In this document: positions 57,649 through 64,000 of the stretch, in pieces | Numbering within the stretch: the first letter of the stretch is position 1 | How the letters are laid out: each line of letters starts with the position of its first letter | Origin: AC-32 sp963704005 | GTDB taxonomy: Bacteria > Actinomycetota > Thermoleophilia > Gaiellales > Gaiellaceae | Length of the DNA: 64,000 nucleotides | NCBI GenBank assembly: GCA_963704005.1 | Contig: CAVPGJ010000004.1 | Span: forward strand, 62,001 to 126,000 | Direction: 5' to 3' | Program-made: the position numbers and the translations under genes | The notes under the pieces: model-generated | What the model was told of the DNA's origin: nothing | Seen by the model: only the letters and a program-made list of their open reading frames with translations | Databases searched by the model: none

Positions 57649-58650
57649 GTGGCCCATTCAGAGCGAGCGAACGAACCCGTCGACCCGGCCGGACTGCGGG
57701 CGGAGGTCGAGGAGCAGATCCGCCGCCACGACCTGATCCCGCCCGGCGGCGAGGTGGTCGCGCTGGTCTCCGGCGGACCCGACTCGACTTGCCTCTGGCA
57801 CGCCCTCCGCGAGCTCGGCTACCGCGTCTCCGCCCTGCACGTCAACCACGGGCTCCGCGGCGCCGAGTCCGACGATGACGCCCGTTTCTGCCGTGACGCC
57901 TTCGGCGCCGAAGTGGTCGAGGCGCCACCGCCGGCCCGCCCGACCGAGGACGCGCTCCGCGCGCTCCGCTACTCGTTCGCTTGCGACCGCCTGCGCGCCA
58001 CCGGCCACACCGCGTCTGACCAGGTCGAGACCGTCCTCTACCGGCTGGTCGCGCGCGGGGCGGCGAGCGGGATCAAGCCCCGCCGCGAGGACGGTGTCGT
58101 CCGCCCGCTGCTCACCCTCTGGCGCGAGGAGACGGACGCCTACTGCGCCGCGGTCGGCCTCGAGCCGAGACGCGACAGCTCGAACGCCGACACCGCCCGC
58201 GGCCTGATCCGCAACGAAGTCCTCCCGCTGCTCAACCGCCTCCACCCCGCAGCCGAGCGCAACCTGCTCCGCCTCGCCGAGGAGCGCCCTCCGAAGCTCG
58301 ACGCGCTGCTCGCCGCGCGAGCCGGCTCGAAGCGGATCGACCTCGGCCACGGGCTCACCGCCGTCCGCGAGTACGACCGCGTCTGGCTCGAGCAGACTCC
58401 GGTCGCACTCGACGGCAGCGTCCGCTGGGGCGAGTGGCTCATCGAATCCGGGCTCCCAGGGCTTAAGGTACGGAGCTGGCGGCCGGGCGACCGGCTCTCA
58501 GGGCGAAGGAAGAAGGTGCAGGACGTGTTCGTCGACGCCAAGATCCCGCGATCGGAACGCGAGGCGTGGCCCCTCGTCGTTCGCGGCAGCGAGGTCGTCG
58601 CCGTGCCCGGCGTGATCGATGCCCCCGGAATCAAGGCCACGCGCGAATGA
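57649..58650 (+). CDS. tilS: tRNA(Ile)-lysidine synthase
   Basis: Modifies C34 of tRNA-Ile(CAU) to lysidine so that it reads AUA. The 333-residue protein has the PP-loop SGGPDST (41-47), LHVNHGLRGAESDDDA, GHTASDQVETVLYRL and PLLTLWREETDAYC, then NADTARGLIRNEVLPLL and a C-terminal domain (LKVRSWRPGDRL). GTG 57649 lies 6 nt after AAGACT. Its stop overlaps the hpt ATG. tilS-hpt-ftsH is a widespread order. Confidence 0.96.
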   Translation: MAHSERANEPVDPAGLRAEVEEQIRRHDLIPPGGEVVALVSGGPDSTCLWHALRELGYRVSALHVNHGLRGAESDDDARFCRDAFGAEVVEAPPPARPTEDALRALRYSFACDRLRATGHTASDQVETVLYRLVARGAASGIKPRREDGVVRPLLTLWREETDAYCAAVGLEPRRDSSNADTARGLIRNEVLPLLNRLHPAAERNLLRLAEERPPKLDALLAARAGSKRIDLGHGLTAVREYDRVWLEQTPVALDGSVRWGEWLIESGLPGLKVRSWRPGDRLSGRRKKVQDVFVDAKIPRSEREAWPLVVRGSEVVAVPGVIDAPGIKATRE

Positions 58651-59207
58651 GCCAGACCGAGCTCGAGCGCGCCGTCGGCGAGGTCCTGATCGACGAGGAC
58701 ACCCTAAGCGCCCGCGTCGCCGAGCTCGGCAGCGAGGTCTCGGGCGACTACGAAGGCCGTGACCTGCTCCTGATCGGCGTCCTCAAGGGCGCCGTCTTCT
58801 TCATGGCCGACCTGATGCGGCACATCACCGTGCCCTGCGAGGTCGACTTCATGGCGATCTCGAGCTACGGCGACTCGACCGACACCTCCGGGATCGTCCG
58901 CATCCTCAAGGACCTGGACATCAACATCGAGGGCCGTCACGTGCTGGTGGTCGAGGACATCATCGACTCCGGCCTCACGCTCTCGTACCTGATGCGGAAC
59001 CTCGAGTCGCGCGAGCCGGCCTCGCTCGAGATCTGCGCGCTGATGACGAAGCCGTCGCGCCGTCAGATCGACGTGCCGGTGCGCTACATCGGCTTCGAGA
59101 TCCCCGACCGCTTCGTGGTCGGCTATGGCCTCGACCTGGGCGAGCGCTACCGCAACCTGCCGTACGTCGCCGTGCTCAGCTCCGAGCTTCAGCCCGCCGA
59201 GCTCTAG
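58647..59207 (+). CDS. hpt: Hypoxanthine phosphoribosyltransferase
   Basis: Purine salvage: hypoxanthine or guanine plus PRPP gives IMP or GMP. The 186-residue protein has LLLIGVLKGAVFFMADLMRHI, AISSYGDSTDTSGIVRILKDLD and the PRPP motif VLVVEDIIDSGLTLSYL, with a C-terminal GYGLDLGERYRNLPYVAVL. ATG 58647 overlaps the tilS stop (ATGA). It precedes ftsH by 62 bp. Confidence 0.97.
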   Translation: MSQTELERAVGEVLIDEDTLSARVAELGSEVSGDYEGRDLLLIGVLKGAVFFMADLMRHITVPCEVDFMAISSYGDSTDTSGIVRILKDLDINIEGRHVLVVEDIIDSGLTLSYLMRNLESREPASLEICALMTKPSRRQIDVPVRYIGFEIPDRFVVGYGLDLGERYRNLPYVAVLSSELQPAEL

Positions 59208-59269
59208 CCCCGATCTCCCGGGAGCTGTGGCATTCATGCCCGCTGGTACCCTTTACCGATAGAGGGCCC

Positions 59270-61219
<1,950 letters not shown>

Positions 61220-61350
61220 ACCGCGGGATCTCGCCGCCGGCTGGAGTAACCAGCCTGCGCTTGTGGTGGCCGGCGCAAGGGCGACCAGGAGGATGAGACC
61301 CGAAGCACGCAGGTCGGCGCTATGAAATCGCCGCGACTATGCCTCGACGA

Positions 61351-61460
61351 CCGGGGTCTGACGCCGGTTTGCCCCAGTCCGCCGGCCATCCAACGGAGCT
61401 AAGCGGTTAGCCGAGGAGACCCGGGGTCTGACCCCGTGCGGCCCCGGGGTCTGACCCCGG
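61351..61460. repeat. Cluster of three GGGGTCTGACCCC palindromes (REP-like)
   Basis: CCGGGGTCTGACGCCGG (61351-61367, degenerate), CCGGGGTCTGACCCCG (61421-61436) and CCGGGGTCTGACCCCGG (61444-61460). This 240-bp gap between ftsH and the ABC genes holds no gene; a GGCTGG/CCAGCC hairpin lies at its start. The palindrome type is known from RAYT systems, but no RAYT of this type is present. Confidence 0.75.
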
Positions 61461-61461
61461 T

Positions 61462-63219
61462 TTAGGCGCCCGCGGCGGTGACGCCGGCTTGCCACGACGC
61501 CCACAGGCGGGCGTAGCGCTCGCCCTGGCGGACGAGCTCCTCGTGGCTCGCGACCTCGACGACCTCGCCGGCGTCCATCACGACCACGCGGTCGGCCCGC
61601 TCGGCGGTCGAGAGGCGGTGGGCGATCGTGATCACCGTTCGGCCCGCAGCGACCGCAGCCAGGGCCTGCTCGACGGCAGCCTCGGTGGCGGGGTCGAGGC
61701 TCGAGGTCGCCTCGTCGAGGACGATCACGGCCGGGTCGGCGAGCGCCACGCGCGCGATCCCGACCAGCTGCCGCTCGCCCGCCGAGAGTCGCACGCCACG
61801 GGTCTGGACGTCGGTGTGGATTCCGTCCGGCAGCGACTCGAACCGCCCGCGGGCGCCGATCTCGTCGAGAGCGCGCAGCACCTCCTCGTCTGTGGCCTTG
61901 GGCTGCGCGAGCCGGACGTTGTCGGCGATCGTGCCGCTGAAGAGGTGGCCCTCCTGCGGCAGGAGCACGATCCGCCGCCGCAGCGAGTCCAGGGTCGCCT
62001 CGCGCAGGTCGACGCCGCCGAGCGCGATCGAGCCGCCGCTCGGGTCGTACTGCCGCGTCAGCAGCTTCGCCAACGTCGACTTGCCGGCACCGGTCACGCC
62101 GACCAGAGCCGCATGCTCCCCCGAAGCGAACGCGAGCGAGACCCCGCGCACGACCGGCGGCCCGTCGTCGTAGCCGAAGGTCACCTCGCGGAGCTCGACG
62201 CGACCGTCGTCGGGAAGCTCGACCGCCCCGGGCCGTTCGGCGATCCGGGCCTCGACGCGCAGCAGCCCGACGACCTTGCCGAGTGCCGCCAGCCCCTGGC
62301 GGAACTCCCCGAGCCACTCGCTGAACCGCGCGATCGGGTCGAACAGCTGCACGAGATAGAGGACGTAGGCGGCGATCGTCCCCTCGCTGATCGACCCGTT
62401 CCGGTACATCGACGCGGCGGTGAGCAGCACCGCCACGAGCGCCGTCGTCTGCGCGAGCGGGATCATCGTGAACAGCCGAATGTTCACGTAGGACGCGCTT
62501 CGCCACGCTCCGATCTGGGCGCGGCTCCGTGGCTTGTAGTCGTCGAGAGTGCGGCTCTCGCGCCGGAAGGCCTGCACGACGCGCACGCCCGAGAGGCCCT
62601 CCTGCAGCACCGTCAGCGTCTCGGCGACCCGGTCGCGAATCGCGTGGTAGGCGCGGCCCGCGCTGTGGTGGAAGGCCCAGCTCGAGGCGATCAGGACCGG
62701 GAGCGCCACGAGCGATACGAGCGCGAGCTTCGGCGAGAGGAGAACGAGCACGACGACGGTCAGTGCGATCTGCAGGCCGCTTCCGACGACCTCGACCAGC
62801 GCCTCGCGCAGGAACTCGTCCAGCGCCTGGACGTCGGAGGTCAGCCGCGAGACGAGGACGCCGGTCCGCTCCTGCTCGAAGAAGCCGAGCGGCAGCGCCT
62901 GCAGCTTGTCGAAGGCCGCACCGCGCAACTGGTCGAGGAAGGTCTCGCTCGCGGTCGCGGCCAGCAGCGTCTGCGCGCGTACGACGAGCGGCTTCACGAC
63001 GGCGAGGCCGAGCAGTGCCAGCGCGGCGACATCGACCGGCTGCAGGTCGTTCTTGGAGATGCCATTGTCGATCGCGTACTTGACGAGCGCCGGCCCGGCG
63101 AGCGTGATCAGCGTCGAGACGATCACCGCAACCGCAGCGCCGAGGTAGAGCCGCTGAACCGGCCGCAGGAACGGCTGCGACTCCCACCAGACCTCTCGGG
63201 TGGAAGCGCGGTCCATCAT
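61462..63219 (-). CDS. ABC exporter subunit (permease-ATPase), degenerate signature
   Basis: A half-transporter with an N-terminal six-helix membrane domain (about 20-310) and an ATPase domain (350-585): Walker A GVTGAGKST, Q-loop LLPQEG, signature RLSAGERQL instead of LSGGQ, Walker B VIVLDEATSSLD and H-loop TIAHRLST. The weak signature fits one half of a heterodimeric exporter of the TM287/288 or Rv1272c-Rv1273c kind. Its ATG overlaps the stop of the partner gene (ATGA). The substrate is unknown; lipid or drug is the family range. Confidence 0.93.
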   Translation of the reverse strand: MMDRASTREVWWESQPFLRPVQRLYLGAAVAVIVSTLITLAGPALVKYAIDNGISKNDLQPVDVAALALLGLAVVKPLVVRAQTLLAATASETFLDQLRGAAFDKLQALPLGFFEQERTGVLVSRLTSDVQALDEFLREALVEVVGSGLQIALTVVVLVLLSPKLALVSLVALPVLIASSWAFHHSAGRAYHAIRDRVAETLTVLQEGLSGVRVVQAFRRESRTLDDYKPRSRAQIGAWRSASYVNIRLFTMIPLAQTTALVAVLLTAASMYRNGSISEGTIAAYVLYLVQLFDPIARFSEWLGEFRQGLAALGKVVGLLRVEARIAERPGAVELPDDGRVELREVTFGYDDGPPVVRGVSLAFASGEHAALVGVTGAGKSTLAKLLTRQYDPSGGSIALGGVDLREATLDSLRRRIVLLPQEGHLFSGTIADNVRLAQPKATDEEVLRALDEIGARGRFESLPDGIHTDVQTRGVRLSAGERQLVGIARVALADPAVIVLDEATSSLDPATEAAVEQALAAVAAGRTVITIAHRLSTAERADRVVVMDAGEVVEVASHEELVRQGERYARLWASWQAGVTAAGA

Positions 63220-64000
63220 GCTGCGACCTCCTCCAGGGCGAGCAGGGCGCGGTAGCGAACCGAGTGCCGCAGCAGCGCCTCGTGCGTATCGAGCTCGACG
63301 ATCCTGCCGCCCTCGAGCACGGCGACCCGGTCGGCGAGCGCGATCGTCGCCGGCCTGTGCGCGATCACGAGCGTCGTGCGGCCCTGCATCACCTCGGCGA
63401 GCGCCGCGCGGATCTCGTGCTCCTTGGTCGCGTCGACCGCCGAGGTCGCGTCGTCGAGAACGAGCACGGCCGGGTCGGCCAGAATCGCCCGCGCGATCGC
63501 GATCCGCTGCCGCTGGCCGCCGGAGAGGGAGAAGCCGCGCTCGCCGAGCACTGTCTCGTAGCCGTCGGGCAGGCCGCCGACGAACGCCGCCGCGCCCGCG
63601 AGCTCGGCCGCGCGCCGAACGTCCTCGTCGTTCGCCTCCGGCCGGCCGACGCGGATGTTCTCGCGCACGCTCTCGCTGAACAGGAAGGTCTCCTCGAAGA
63701 CGAGCGCCACCGCCCGGCGCACGTCCGCGAGCCGCAGCTCGCGCAGGTCGTGGCCGTCGAGCAGCACGCGGCCGTCCTCGGGGTCGTAGAGGCGCGCGAG
63801 CAGCCCGGCGACGGTGCTCTTGCCCGAGCCGGTCGCGCCGACCAAAGCCAGCGACTCGCCCGGCGCGACGTGCAGGTCGAGCCCGTCCAGCACCGGCCGG
63901 TCGCCCGCGTGGCCGAAGCGCACGCCTTCGAGCCGGATGTCGCCGGGCACCGGCTGCTCGAGCTCGACCGGATGCCGGGACTCGAGCAGCTGCGGCTCGG
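63216..64000 (-). CDS. ABC exporter subunit, ATPase end only (gene runs off window)
   Basis: Only the last ~260 residues are seen; the frame stays open to the window edge (EPQLLESRHPVELEQPVPGD before the domain). It contains Walker A GATGSGKST, Q-loop VFEETFLFS, canonical LSGGQRQR, H-loop VIAHRPAT and Walker B VLVLDDATSAVD, where Asp replaces the catalytic Glu. This degenerate Walker B together with the partner's weak signature would form the non-hydrolytic site of a heterodimer. The membrane domain lies beyond 64000. Confidence 0.92.
   Translation of the reverse strand, partial: EPQLLESRHPVELEQPVPGDIRLEGVRFGHAGDRPVLDGLDLHVAPGESLALVGATGSGKSTVAGLLARLYDPEDGRVLLDGHDLRELRLADVRRAVALVFEETFLFSESVRENIRVGRPEANDEDVRRAAELAGAAAFVGGLPDGYETVLGERGFSLSGGQRQRIAIARAILADPAVLVLDDATSAVDATKEHEIRAALAEVMQGRTTLVIAHRPATIALADRVAVLEGGRIVELDTHEALLRHSVRYRALLALEEVAA

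Noticed and set aside
61220..61350. Short ORFs after ftsH (10-13 codons)
   Set aside because: Too short, with a ribosome binding site directly adjoining the ATG and no conservation signal; the region is better explained by palindromes.

Overview
This is a GC-rich chromosomal segment of a high-GC Gram-positive bacterium. GTG and TTG starts are frequent, stop and start codons overlap throughout, S14 and S4 are zinc-binding types, Ku is bacterial, and there is a two-domain GNAT of actinobacterial type. Many promoters look leaderless (TANNNT 6-8 nt before the start codon). A deep-branching actinobacterium of the Thermoleophilia kind (Gaiellales or Solirubrobacterales) is my best guess. That placement is inferred from gene style and order, not from a database match.

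Bases 1-2,600 hold the end of an unknown gene and a membrane-anchored diguanylate cyclase. Bases 2,700-24,800 are the fused str, S10, spc and alpha ribosomal operons: rpsL-rpsG-fusA-tuf, rpsJ to secY, adk-map, an M29 aminopeptidase, then infA-rpmJ-rpsM-rpsK-rpsD-rpoA-rplQ. Genes usually overlap by 1-4 nt. The few larger gaps are filled by repeated or structured elements. Several ribosomal proteins (S3, S17, S5, L15, L17, L22) carry long low-complexity charged extensions.

Bases 24,800-37,300 hold a VIT-like membrane protein, truA, ligA (frameshifted as read), a PBP4-type peptidase, a LuxR-type response regulator, two coiled-coil cell-wall proteins (3D and NlpC/P60), an acyl-CoA synthetase, Ku, an alpha/beta hydrolase and tRNA-Pro(CGG). 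Bases 37,200-47,700 hold two MFS transporters, a nitrilase/phosphotransferase/HAD cluster with a second frameshift, a frameshifted TetR gene, a REP-associated transposase unit, two acyl-CoA dehydrogenases, an enolase-like protein and an SDR. One dehydrogenase lies behind a perfect 20-bp FadR-like palindrome. Bases 47,900-64,000 hold envelope and housekeeping genes: a VanW protein, a thioesterase, a sirtuin, an L,D-transpeptidase lipoprotein, a lipid kinase, deoD, a GNAT, tilS-hpt-ftsH and a heterodimeric ABC exporter that runs off the end.

The unusual content is mostly between genes. (1) At least 12 copies of a two-hairpin palindromic repeat, here called PRE1, occur; one copy is apparently translated inside ribosomal protein L4 and another in a hydrolase in the same reading frame. 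(2) A two-copy structured element with compensatory base changes precedes rpsG and rpsM. (3) A promoter-hairpin-terminator unit at 35.8-35.9 kb looks like a small RNA or attenuated leader. (4) GTGACG boxes with an 11-bp period stand before vanW, the L,D-transpeptidase gene and tilS, suggesting an OmpR/MtrA-type regulon. (5) Three single-base +1 frameshifts occur in otherwise intact genes. (6) Three small genes of 48-56 codons are supported by context or ribosome binding sites.
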